NCBI RefSeq assembly: GCF_032714475.1
Contig: NZ_JAWDKD010000026.1
Location: 1 to 64,000 of the forward strand
Length of the DNA stretch: 64,000 nt
Direction of reading: 5' to 3'
DNA from: Methanolapillus africanus
GTDB taxonomy: Archaea > Halobacteriota > Methanosarcinia > Methanosarcinales > Methanosarcinaceae
The notes under the pieces are model-generated. The model saw nothing but the letters and a program-made list of their open reading frames with translations, was not told the origin of the DNA and ran no database searches. Both the position numbers and the translations under genes were made by a program. Below, one piece after another: positions 43,573-51,943 of this stretch. Position 1 is the stretch's first letter. Each line of letters opens with the position of its first letter.

Positions 43573-44394
43573 ATGAATATAAAAAGATCGGTCGGGATTT
43601 TTGTCGTCCTGTCCATGATGGTTGCCACCATTCCGGTGGCGGCTGCAACGGACGGACTGGTCATATCCCACACGGCCGGAGGACAAAAACACTTTCTGAC
43701 GCAAGAAGAATTAGCAGCGCTTGACAAGATGACGGATGCCGAAAAAGAAGCATACGTCTTGGCTCAGGTGAAGGAACAGCTGGACAGCCAAGTGGCCGCC
43801 GGCGCCCTGACGCAAGAGCAAGCGGATGAAATTTATGAACACTGCGCCTCCGGTGAATTCAGAAAAACGGAAAACGGTCAGCAAACGGGAAAACCGAACC
43901 ATATGAACGGTCATATGGGCGTTTCCGGAAAAGCCGGTTCGATGCTTTCCGAGGATGAACTTTCCGCCTTTGACAACATGACGGACGATGAGAAAAAAGT
44001 GTTCATGCTGTCTAAAATGAAAGACCGGCTGGACACCGATGTTTCTGAAGGCCTTTTAACGCAGGAACAAGCCGACAACATCTATGAACAAATGTCGGCC
44101 ATGGATATTTCGTTCAGTCACGACGGCAGATCCATGTCTTTCGGCGTTAAGGCAAAATTTAACATGCCCGGCTTCGCACTCACTCAAGAAGAGTTGCTTT
44201 CCTTTGACAACATGACGGACGATGAAAAACACGCGTTCATGTTGGAACAATTAAAGGCTCATTTGGACGCCGACGTTGAAAACGGACACCTGACCCAAGA
44301 AGAAGCCGATGAAATTTATGCACACAGCGAATCCGGCGGCTTTAAAATCGGATTTTTAATGCCGACCATGCCGATGGAACCTGTTGAAAACTAA
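43573..44394 (+). CDS. secreted protein with three acidic repeats
   Basis: 273 residues. Signal peptide MNIKRSVGIFVVLSMMVATI to about residue 26, then three repeats of about 75 residues, each with LTQEEL(A/L)(A/S)(L/F)D(K/N)MTD(A/D)EK and later LTQEQADxIYE. The repeat resembles DUF2680-type helical segments. Very acidic, no anchor visible, so it may be a secreted or loosely held wall protein, perhaps cation-binding. A TATA box lies about 140 bp upstream and a hairpin terminator 240 bp downstream. Confidence 0.65.
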   Translation: MNIKRSVGIFVVLSMMVATIPVAAATDGLVISHTAGGQKHFLTQEELAALDKMTDAEKEAYVLAQVKEQLDSQVAAGALTQEQADEIYEHCASGEFRKTENGQQTGKPNHMNGHMGVSGKAGSMLSEDELSAFDNMTDDEKKVFMLSKMKDRLDTDVSEGLLTQEQADNIYEQMSAMDISFSHDGRSMSFGVKAKFNMPGFALTQEELLSFDNMTDDEKHAFMLEQLKAHLDADVENGHLTQEEADEIYAHSESGGFKIGFLMPTMPMEPVEN

Positions 44395-44635
44395 ATCACA
44401 ACTAAACACACAAATCGTTGAATCTGCGTTTCATACGCGGGAGGTCCGCCAAACACACACAAACAACCACCCATTCATAGTTTAACCCACATAGTTTAAC
44501 CCACCCTGTAAATTAAAAAACGAAATATTTTTTGAGCCCCAAACTCAAAAAGCTCAACCCAAACCCAAACATTAATGCCGTCCTGATGAAAAGGGCGGCG
44601 AAAAACGAAAAAAAACAACATACGAATACCCCAAC

Positions 44636-44659
44636 AGAAGGTTGAATTTTCAACCTTCT
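44636..44659 (+). terminator. hairpin terminator
   Basis: AGAAGGTTGA and TCAACCTTCT form a perfect 10-bp stem with loop ATTT, followed by ATCTTTTG. About 240 bp after the secreted-protein gene. Confidence 0.5.
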
Positions 44660-44724
44660 ATCTTTTGTATCCATAAAATCTGTAAACCCAACAGTTCTTA
44701 AAATATTTCTCCAAAAAACTCAGG

Positions 44725-44748
44725 AAATCCATCCGAACGGATGGATTT
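44725..44748. terminator. second hairpin with T-run
   Basis: AAATCCATCCG and CGGATGGATTT pair perfectly around AA and are followed by TTTTTGACG. It lies just outside the left edge of the element E array. Confidence 0.5.
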
Positions 44749-44779
44749 TTTTGACGTTTTCGATTTTTCACTGTTTTCT

Positions 44780-45139
44780 AACAATACACCCGTTTCTTGG
44801 TACCGTTTTGCATCTTCTATTTCTAACAATACACCCGTTTCTTGGTACCGTTTTGCATCTTCTATTTCTAACAATACACCCGTTTCTTGGTACCGTTTTG
44901 CATCTTCTATTTCTAACAATACACACGTTTCTTGGTACCGTTTTGCATCTTCTATTTCTAACAATACACACGTTTCTTGGTACCGTTTTGCATCTTCTAT
45001 TTCTAACAATACACACGTTTCTTGGTACCGTTTTGCATCTTCTGTTTCTAACAATACACCAGTTTCTTAGTACCGTTTTGCATCTTCTATTTCTAACAAT
45101 ACACCTATTTCTTGATACCGTTTTGTACCTTTCAGTTTC
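44780..45139. repeat. 45-bp tandem array, eight copies
   Basis: Eight units of exactly 45 bp start with AACAATACACCCGTTTCTTG and contain GGTACCGTTTTGCATCTTCT. Units 1-3 have CACCCG, 4-6 have CACACG and 7-8 differ again, indicating stepwise duplication. Both strands stay open because 45 is a multiple of three, but no start signal or homologue supports a protein. The minus-strand unit resembles the central unit of elements A-C. Confidence 0.85.
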
Positions 45140-45368
45140 CAACAATACAGTTGTTCACTTGTTCCAATCTGCATCTGTTACCAATATTTCCAATCCAGAT
45201 TGAATGTAAAATCCGCTTAAACAGACGCAAAGCGTCTGTTTAAGCGGGATGGTTTGCTTGAAACAAAAAGAAAAAGAGTGGGAAATATTGAAAGAAAAGT
45301 CAAAACCAACCCGCCGGTTTTGTGACGCAAAACGAAAAAGTGTCGCTATAACGCGCGCGCCGCCACCA
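44780..45368 (-). repeat. TIR-hairpin element, copy E (expanded array)
   Basis: Array at 44780-45139, then hairpin 45213-45247 (stem CCGCTTAAACAGACGC, loop AAA, perfect), then GGATGGTTTGCTTGA, and the right terminal repeat (45338-45368, GTGTCGCTATAACGCGCGCG). The other terminal repeat is not found. Lies between the convergent secreted-protein and DUF169 genes. Inverted relative to A, C and D. Confidence 0.7.
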
Positions 45369-45377
45369 TCTTAAAAA

Positions 45378-46091
45378 TCAAACTTTATTTATCCGGTCCC
45401 TCATTTTGTCCCAGTCTGCCGTTCCGATCAAACAGCAATTCCGCATCGTGCCGTACATTTCTTTGAATCTGGACATCGGAATCGTAAAGCTGAGAACATT
45501 TTTTTCGATATGGGGGCGCACCGACGGATCAAAGAGGCCGATAAATGTTCGCCGGCCGTTTCTGTTGTTCTCGGCAACCGCTTCTGCGATCACGGAAGAA
45601 CAGCCGGCGCCGAACTTAGACGTCACCGCGCCGTCCGAATTGTTGTCAAAATAAGCCCAGGACGCTAAACCCGACAGCATGTCCGGCGTTGCAAAAAATA
45701 TGATTCCTTCGACGTCGTCGAAACGTTCAACCTGGTCGACGCGGGCTAAATTAAGATATTTCTTGCGGGCGCGCTGCACATCAAGTTGATTTAAGAAATC
45801 AATCACCAACTCCGGCGTCTCTTTGTATTTTTCTTTGCCGGACACGAAATTGGGGACGAAAGGCGGCATTTCCGTAAATCCGGTGTAGAATTTTCCGCCG
45901 GGACAGCTGATGTTTTCCGCATTCAAACCGGCCGGTTTCCCGTCCCGGACGTTTCGCATTTCCTTGAAAAAACAACCGGTGATTTTCTCGGTTTGCGCAA
46001 CCGGCGTATTCGAATACCAAAATGCGACCGGCAGCTCGGCGGATTCGCCGAACGCTTCTTTGTAATTTTGAATAAATGTGATGATTTCCAT
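45378..46091 (-). CDS. DUF169 family protein
   Basis: 237 residues. VAFWYSNTP near the start, CFFKEMRNVRDGKP, GGKFYTGF, FDDVEGIIFFATPDMLSGL, GAGCSSVIAEAV and the closing IGTADWDKMRDRI match the pattern of DUF169 proteins, common in methanogens and anaerobes. Conserved Cys residues (CPGG, AGCSS, RNCCLIG) hint at a metal or cluster, but the function is unknown. Confidence 0.7.
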   Translation of the reverse strand: MEIITFIQNYKEAFGESAELPVAFWYSNTPVAQTEKITGCFFKEMRNVRDGKPAGLNAENISCPGGKFYTGFTEMPPFVPNFVSGKEKYKETPELVIDFLNQLDVQRARKKYLNLARVDQVERFDDVEGIIFFATPDMLSGLASWAYFDNNSDGAVTSKFGAGCSSVIAEAVAENNRNGRRTFIGLFDPSVRPHIEKNVLSFTIPMSRFKEMYGTMRNCCLIGTADWDKMRDRINKV

Positions 46092-46292
46092 ACGTTCAAT
46101 TTTGAATTTAACCTTATATCTATTTTATTGCGCCGCCGCTGCAATTTTAAAATTTTTAACATCAGTCACTCTGTTATTCAACAACTACAAATATAAAAAA
46201 TACTTTGAAATATAACAAATCATTTGAATTATACTAAATTCAAACGCTCACATTCAAATAAAATGCTGCCTGCAGCTCAAAATGGTCAAATC

Positions 46293-47891
46293 ATGACGCT
46301 TCAAAATCAAATCTACGACTTAAAGCAAGCCTACGAAAAAAGCACCCGCTCCAAAGAAACAATTCTCGAAATTTACAACGGCATCGACGACAAAAACGCC
46401 ATCTACCAATCGACCGGCAAAAACTCATTGATTCACATCGCCGCCAGCTACGCCGATGGCGAAAACATTCGCCGCTTGGTGGAAGCCGGCGCTCAAGCCA
46501 ACGTCGTCAACGATTACGAACAAACGCCGCTTCACCTCTTGTGCGATTCCATCCATCTCGGATTTTACCGCCCGAGCGACGAAGAAATTTATGACGCGAC
46601 CTGTGCGCTTTTGGACGCCAAAGTCAGTGCGCTTCGAAAAGATGACGGCGGACGAACCTGTTATCACGTTGCCGCCAACAAAGGCGTTTATCCGATGATC
46701 CACGCCATGATTGACCGCGGCGTCAAACTCAACATGACCGACAAAAACGGACACACAATTTTGCATCTGGCCGCCGAAGGCGTCCGTCTTCCGCTCGAAA
46801 GCCGTCAATACCGCGTCAAGGATTACGAGCACGCGAAAGAAGAAGCGGCAAAGCCGGCGGTCAGCCCGACGTTTGATCAAATCAATCAAGAACGGTTGGA
46901 GCGGACGGAAAAAGACTACAAACAAAACGAACACCTCATCGACAATTATTTTCAAATCGTTAAATCCGTCGTCAACGCCGGTTTAATCGATCCGGATGAA
47001 AAAGACAACTATGATAAAACCGCACTCGATTACGCGATTGCCAGCAATTCCAAAATCATTGCCGCCTTCTTAAAAGGCGAATACGATGAAAGCAACCCGA
47101 ACAGCGCCGCCGCCGGCGGTATGACGCTTCACCAAGCCGTCGACAAAAATGACGCCGAAGCCGTCAAAGCGATCATCGCCAACGGCGCCGACCTGCACGA
47201 AGTTTTCCACGAACCGTACAACAAATTAGACGGCAAAACGCCGCTTGCCGTCGCCTGTTCCAACGGATACGCCGACATGGTTCAAATCTTGCTGGACGCC
47301 GGCGCCGACCCGAATTTCAAATCCGGCGAAGGCGGTTACACAGCCGTTCGTTCCTTGGTCCGAAACATCAAAGACGTTCACTTCAAAACCACCGGTAAAG
47401 ACATTGAAACCATTCTCAAAAGCATGGCGAAAGCCGGCCTGGATATCAACGGCTTTGTGGACGACGACGAAAACACGGCTCTCATTGAAACCTGCAACAC
47501 GGTTTATAGAACAAACCTGAACGAATCCAACAACAGAGAAGGCATGCTTTTCCACACGATTATGAATCTCGGCGCCGACGTCAACATCGCCAACAAAAAA
47601 GGAAAAATGCCGCTCATGATCGTCGCCGAAAAAGACGCCGACTTAGAAAACGCGTTCATCATGTTCCTGGAAGCCGGCGCCAAAACAGACGTTTGCGACA
47701 TTGACGGCAACACGCCCGCGATGTACGCCGCTCAAAACCGCAAGCAGAACAACGCCAAAAATTACATTGAATTGATGACGGCTTTCGGCGATATCAAAGC
47801 GGACGCCGTCAACAACAAAGGTCAAACGGCACTTCAAATCGCGACGGAAAAGAATCACGAAGCGGTCGTTAAAATGCTTTTGTCGATGTGA
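46293..47891 (+). CDS. ankyrin-repeat protein
   Basis: About 532 residues with roughly ten ankyrin repeats: SLIHIAASYADGENIRRLVE, TPLHLLCD, HTILHLAAEG, KTALDYAIASNSKIIAAFL, TPLAVACSNGYADMVQILL, TALIETCN, and a final TALQIATEKNHEAVVKMLL. No signal peptide or membrane helix, so it is likely cytosolic and protein-binding. ATG at 46293 is chosen; upstream in-frame ATG 46263 and TTG 46224 are possible, but none has a good ribosome site. Ended by a clear hairpin terminator. Confidence 0.85.
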   Translation: MTLQNQIYDLKQAYEKSTRSKETILEIYNGIDDKNAIYQSTGKNSLIHIAASYADGENIRRLVEAGAQANVVNDYEQTPLHLLCDSIHLGFYRPSDEEIYDATCALLDAKVSALRKDDGGRTCYHVAANKGVYPMIHAMIDRGVKLNMTDKNGHTILHLAAEGVRLPLESRQYRVKDYEHAKEEAAKPAVSPTFDQINQERLERTEKDYKQNEHLIDNYFQIVKSVVNAGLIDPDEKDNYDKTALDYAIASNSKIIAAFLKGEYDESNPNSAAAGGMTLHQAVDKNDAEAVKAIIANGADLHEVFHEPYNKLDGKTPLAVACSNGYADMVQILLDAGADPNFKSGEGGYTAVRSLVRNIKDVHFKTTGKDIETILKSMAKAGLDINGFVDDDENTALIETCNTVYRTNLNESNNREGMLFHTIMNLGADVNIANKKGKMPLMIVAEKDADLENAFIMFLEAGAKTDVCDIDGNTPAMYAAQNRKQNNAKNYIELMTAFGDIKADAVNNKGQTALQIATEKNHEAVVKMLLSM

Positions 47892-47914
47892 ATTTTGAAA
47901 ATTAAATTATCTAA

Positions 47915-47956
47915 ACTCAACTGCCGGTCAATGGACAGTTGAGTTTTCTTTTTTAT
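47915..47956 (+). terminator. hairpin plus T-run terminator
   Basis: ACTCAACTG and CAGTTGAGT form a 9-bp stem followed by a long T-rich tract, 24 bp after the ankyrin gene. Confidence 0.7.
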
Positions 47957-48115
47957 TTGATATCACGTTGTCTGAAAACAGATCGTTTGATATCTCTTTT
48001 TTATTTTTTTCAAAACAATAAGTTATAAATATTTTTCGATTTTATCATTTTCAAATATTTTATATGCCATTGGGTTTCAAGTGTTTTTGCTTTACCAGCA
48101 CTTGGTTGTGATCCG

Positions 48116-48742
48116 ATGTCCAAAATTGTCCTTGACGCGAATATTCCGATTTCATTCATCCACGAGCGTGTGGATCTTTGGAATCTGTTTTGCGATATTG
48201 TCAAGACAGACGGACATACCGTCATCATGCCGGCCGAAGTCTACGACGAGGTTTCAGATTGGAAAACAAAAAGAATCTTTCAAAATGAAGATTTTATTCA
48301 AAAAGTCGACGTTGATGTTGATCTGTTCCGGCAGATCAAGAATGAATGCGACAACAGGCTCGGACGAAATATGATTCAAGACAACGATTTCAGAGTTTTG
48401 ACGGCGGCGGTTGAAAACAACGCAGACATTTTAGTGTCGAACGATTATGAATTGATTAATGTATTTGGTGCTTACAAAACAATCTCCTCTCGAAAAATAA
48501 AATGCAGGCAAATGACTACCCCCGTCTTCTTGGCGTTTTTGTATGATGCTTATCCCCTAAAATTTGATTTAAATTCGTACATTGCTGCCAATTTAAAATA
48601 TTATAATCATATCGAGATTCCAAATGCAGTCGGCGGCATAAAAATTCGAAATTGGGATGAAAAAATGGTAAAAAGCAGATTTTTGTCCTTCCAAAATAAT
48701 ATCATTAATTCATTAAAAAAAGGTGTTCGAAATGAGTCATGA
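48116..48742 (+). CDS. PIN-like nuclease domain protein
   Basis: 208 residues. VLDANIPISF at the start gives the first acidic residue of the PIN site; IMPAEVYDEV and QDNDFRVLTAAVENNADILV with SND supply the later acids. This is typical of PIN RNases, often toxins. An extra 75 residues follow the domain. Its end overlaps the start of the next gene by 11 bases, indicating a translationally coupled pair. Whether it is a toxin is inference from family and pairing. Confidence 0.65.
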   Translation: MSKIVLDANIPISFIHERVDLWNLFCDIVKTDGHTVIMPAEVYDEVSDWKTKRIFQNEDFIQKVDVDVDLFRQIKNECDNRLGRNMIQDNDFRVLTAAVENNADILVSNDYELINVFGAYKTISSRKIKCRQMTTPVFLAFLYDAYPLKFDLNSYIAANLKYYNHIEIPNAVGGIKIRNWDEKMVKSRFLSFQNNIINSLKKGVRNES

Positions 48743-49106
48743 AATAGAAGATGAATTTAGTATCAACAATCCCGGTTCTGCCATACTATCCAGTGGTTGG
48801 ATGACTGAAAAAGATTGGGAATTTACATTTGAATGCTTGGAAGAAAGCAGAAGGTCAATAAAAGAATTGACTCAGCAGATTATAAGGGAAAGGGAAGAAA
48901 GAAACCGGAAGAATGGAATTATTATTCCGGAACCGGAGATTCCGAATTTCACATACGAATTAACGAATTTGGATCAAAATGATTCGGAAAATTCAATTCA
49001 ATATTCAGATGAGCGGTTGGTTTTGTCGCCGGCTGCCGCCAAAATTTTGTTGGAGAAATTAGAAAGAGATGTTCAGTTATATGAAAAGGAAGTTGGAGAA
49101 ATTTAA
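48732..49106 (+). CDS. small acidic partner of the PIN gene
   Basis: About 124 residues, acidic and helical at both ends (SRRSIKELTQQIIREREERN and LSPAAAKILLEKLERD), with a Pro-rich middle (IIIPEPEIPNF). ATG at 48732 follows AAGGTG and overlaps the PIN gene; a GTG at 48723 lies in the ribosome site itself. Could be an antidote for the PIN protein by position; no family recognised. Confidence 0.55.
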   Translation: MSHEIEDEFSINNPGSAILSSGWMTEKDWEFTFECLEESRRSIKELTQQIIREREERNRKNGIIIPEPEIPNFTYELTNLDQNDSENSIQYSDERLVLSPAAAKILLEKLERDVQLYEKEVGEI

Positions 49107-49519
49107 TCTTTTAAAATTTTAATTTCCTCTTCCAACTTATTAACTCTTAATTGCAAGTCCAAATATTCACTATCTTTTTTATTTTGACTATACAATACAA
49201 TAGCTGAAGAAATTCCGCCCAATGTCGCTGTAACTGATATCAATGTTGCTTGAAACAAACCCTGAAAAGATTGATCTTGATTTAAAACAACTGTGTCATA
49301 GGTTTCTGTATTAATGAAAATAATATAATAAAATATAAACTCTGCAAATACAAAAACAAATCCAATAGAAAAGAAAAAAACTCCAAAAGACATTAATGGA
49401 ATACTCCAATTACATTTCCATTGAGTGGATTCTTTTCTCCAGGAGTGACCTATTCCAAATATAATAATACCTAAAACACCAATAAAACCGCTGACAAAAA
49501 GAGAAATAAAATTAACCAT
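49103..49519 (-). CDS. small three-helix membrane protein
   Basis: 138 residues with three transmembrane helices (FISLFVSGFIGVLGIIIFG, FGVFFFSIGFVFVFAEFIF, TLISVTATLGGISSAIVLY) and a C-terminal coiled-coil (LQLRVNKLEEEIKILK). Its end overlaps the end of the PIN partner gene by 4 bases, convergent. Low GC like the PIN pair, so all three may have arrived together. Function unknown. Confidence 0.6.
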   Translation of the reverse strand: MVNFISLFVSGFIGVLGIIIFGIGHSWRKESTQWKCNWSIPLMSFGVFFFSIGFVFVFAEFIFYYIIFINTETYDTVVLNQDQSFQGLFQATLISVTATLGGISSAIVLYSQNKKDSEYLDLQLRVNKLEEEIKILKD

Positions 49520-49554
49520 TTAATCACCAAAAAAGTAAAAAAGAGCTTGATAAA

Positions 49555-50451
49555 TTATTTATCAAGCCCGTAGAAAGCGATATTCTTGTCGGCCATCGCT
49601 TGAATCTTCTTAATTTCCTCTGCGCCGCCTTCCATTTTAAACAAGTGTTTGAAACGGGATTGGGTTTTGAGGTAGTCTTCCACCGGTTTCGGATCCTTCA
49701 CCTTTTTCACGCTGGTGACGACGCCGTCTTCCATTTCGAAAAGCGGCCAGAGGCATGTGTCGACAGCCAATTTGGCGATTTCGATGGTTTTGGACGAGTC
49801 AAAACCCCAGCCGGTCGGGCAGGGAGCGTGGGCGTGAATGTAGGTCGGGCCGACCACATCGGTCGCTTTTTTGACTTTTTTAATCATGTCGTTGGCGTAG
49901 CCGATAGAGGTGGTGGCGACATACGGGGAACCGTGAGCGGCCATAATGGCCGGCATGTCTTTCTTTTTGGTCGCGTTGCCGTAAGACGCTTTTCCGAACG
50001 GACTGGTCGTCGTGGACGCGCCGAAAGGCGTTCCGCTGCTGCGCTGGACGCCGGTGTTCATGTACGCTTCGTTGTCGATACAAACGTAAGTGATGTCGTG
50101 TCCGCGTTCAAACGCGCCGGAAAGGGCGCCGATGCCGATGTCCATGGTGGATCCGTCGCCGCCGATGCCGATCACTTTCGTGTTGTTTTTGCGGCCGAGC
50201 GCAATGAGGGCTGCTTCGACGCCGGAGGCAACCGCGCCGCCGTTTTCGAAGAGCGAGTGAATCCAGGGGACGTTCCAAGCGGTTTTCGGGAACGGTGTGG
50301 TCATCACTTCCAAACAGCCGGTCGGGTTCACGATAATACAGTCCGAGCCGACCGCCATCAAAACGTATTTGGCGGCGAGCGCGTCACAACATCCGGCACA
50401 GCCGTTGTGGCCGGGCGTGAGCAAATTGAAAGGCTTGTTGTCGGTGCTCAT
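49555..50451 (-). CDS. porB: pyruvate:ferredoxin oxidoreductase subunit beta
   Basis: 298 residues. The thiamine pyrophosphate subunit: GHNGCAGCCDALAAKY carries cluster cysteines, GIGGDGSTMDIGIGALSG is the TPP-magnesium motif, and NEAYMNTGVQRSSGTP follows as in the family. Last gene of porCDAB; its ATG overlaps the TGA of porA and GGAGG lies inside the porA end. The complex links pyruvate, acetyl-CoA and ferredoxin for carbon assimilation. Confidence 0.93.
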   Translation of the reverse strand: MSTDNKPFNLLTPGHNGCAGCCDALAAKYVLMAVGSDCIIVNPTGCLEVMTTPFPKTAWNVPWIHSLFENGGAVASGVEAALIALGRKNNTKVIGIGGDGSTMDIGIGALSGAFERGHDITYVCIDNEAYMNTGVQRSSGTPFGASTTTSPFGKASYGNATKKKDMPAIMAAHGSPYVATTSIGYANDMIKKVKKATDVVGPTYIHAHAPCPTGWGFDSSKTIEIAKLAVDTCLWPLFEMEDGVVTSVKKVKDPKPVEDYLKTQSRFKHLFKMEGGAEEIKKIQAMADKNIAFYGLDK

Positions 50452-51662
50452 AACAAATCCTCCTTGACGTCGTTGAAACGCGATTCAATCGTGATCTTTC
50501 CGGTTTTTGCAACCGTTTTCGTTTCCTCGATGATTTCTTCAATGTGAGACGGTTTAATGTCGCGGCCGCCGTGTCCGACCATGTAGCCGATCATCGGAAT
50601 CCGGGTCGGGGTGTTGTACATGCCGGCTTTGATTTCCGTGAACAAAATGCCTTCGTTGCGGCCCAGAGAAATGTCTTTCTCAATGACGGCAATCGCTTTG
50701 GCTTTGCCCAGTGCTTTGTTGATGACTTCCGTCGGGAACGGGCGAAAAGCGCGGATTTTTAAGATACCGACTTTTTCGCCGCGGGCGCGGTAGGCGTCGA
50801 CAACGTCTTTCATCGTTCCGAGAACGGAGCCGAACGACACGAGAACAATTTCGGCGTCTTCCATTTGATATTCGTCAATGAGGCCGCCGTGGTAGCGTCC
50901 GGTGACTTTTTGGAAGTCCTTGGCCGCTTGTTCGATAATCGGAAGCGCACGTTTCATGGCTTCTTCTTGCGAATACCGGAATTCCGTGTAGAACGACGGG
51001 TCAGCCAGCGTACCGAACGATTTCGGATTTTTCGGATCCAAATAGTTGTCCGGTTTAAACGGCGGCAAGAATTTGTCCGCTTCGCCTTGGTCCATCAAAA
51101 CGACCGGTTCGTACACGTGGGACAATTGGAATCCGTCCATACAAACCATAATCGGAAGGAGGACATTTTTGTCTTCGGCAATCTTAAACGCCTGAAGAAC
51201 CGTGTCGGCCGCTTCCTGAGTGTCTTCGGTATAGATTTGAATCCAGCCGCAGTCGCGTTGGGACAAGGAGTCCTGCTGGTCGTTCCAGATGTTGATCGGG
51301 GCGCCGACGGCGCGGTTGACGACCGTCATCACGATCGGAAGGCGCATGCCGGAGGCGTTGAACAACGCTTCGTGCATCAATAAAAGTCCTTGGGACGTGG
51401 TGGCCGAGTAAGTCCGGGCGCCGGTTGCGGACGCGCCGATGAGTGCGGAAATCGCGGAGAATTCGGACTCGACGTTGATGTATTCGCAGCCCGGAATTTC
51501 GGCGTCTGCCATCATTTTGGATAAGTCTTCCACGATGTGGGTCTGGGGCGTAATCGGGTACGCGGAGATGACCTGCGGACGGGAAACTTTCGCGGCGTGC
51601 GCGGTCGCGTAAGAACCTTCGACGACGACCATCTTGGATTTGTCTTTCGGGTTGACTGCCAT
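50448..51662 (-). CDS. porA: pyruvate:ferredoxin oxidoreductase subunit alpha
   Basis: About 404 residues. N-terminal pyrimidine-binding part with SRPQVISAYPITPQTHIVE and NVESEFSAISALIGASATGA, then GRYHGGLIDEY and GSVLGTMKDVVDAYR in domain II. ATG at 51662 shares one base with the TAA of porD (TAATG), so coupling is tight; the longer frame only reads through porD. Confidence 0.93.
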   Translation of the reverse strand: MAVNPKDKSKMVVVEGSYATAHAAKVSRPQVISAYPITPQTHIVEDLSKMMADAEIPGCEYINVESEFSAISALIGASATGARTYSATTSQGLLLMHEALFNASGMRLPIVMTVVNRAVGAPINIWNDQQDSLSQRDCGWIQIYTEDTQEAADTVLQAFKIAEDKNVLLPIMVCMDGFQLSHVYEPVVLMDQGEADKFLPPFKPDNYLDPKNPKSFGTLADPSFYTEFRYSQEEAMKRALPIIEQAAKDFQKVTGRYHGGLIDEYQMEDAEIVLVSFGSVLGTMKDVVDAYRARGEKVGILKIRAFRPFPTEVINKALGKAKAIAVIEKDISLGRNEGILFTEIKAGMYNTPTRIPMIGYMVGHGGRDIKPSHIEEIIEETKTVAKTGKITIESRFNDVKEDLL

Positions 51663-51943
51663 TATTTCTCCTCCAACGTCATGGTGATCACGTCTTTGGG
51701 GCATTCGTTCGCGCAAATGCCGCATCCTTTGCAATAATCATAATTGGCTTTGTACAAGCACTTTCCTTTGTCGTTGGCCGTTGCCGGGTCCGGATAAATG
51801 CACATGTCCGGGCAGGCGATTTCACAAATCGCGCAGCGGATGCATTTGTCGTAATCAAAGACCGGCATAAATGTTCTCCAGCCGCCGGTTTTGTTTTCCA
51901 TGGCGGTTCCCGGGTCGCAGACGGCGCCGATTGTCACTTTCAT
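51662..51943 (-). CDS. porD: pyruvate:ferredoxin oxidoreductase subunit delta (ferredoxin-type)
   Basis: 93 residues with two [4Fe-4S] motifs, CIRCAICEIACPDMC and CKGCGICANECP, full length for the subunit. Overlaps porC by ATGA and porA by one base. Confidence 0.93.
   Translation of the reverse strand: MKVTIGAVCDPGTAMENKTGGWRTFMPVFDYDKCIRCAICEIACPDMCIYPDPATANDKGKCLYKANYDYCKGCGICANECPKDVITMTLEEK

Noticed and set aside
44698..45203. Long open frames on both strands across the 45-bp array
   Set aside because: They are open only because the period is a multiple of three and the unit has no stop; there is no ribosome site or domain, and the array is part of element E.
48723..48731. GTG as start of the PIN partner gene
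   Set aside because: It lies within the AAGGTG ribosome site; the ATG 9 bases later is better spaced.
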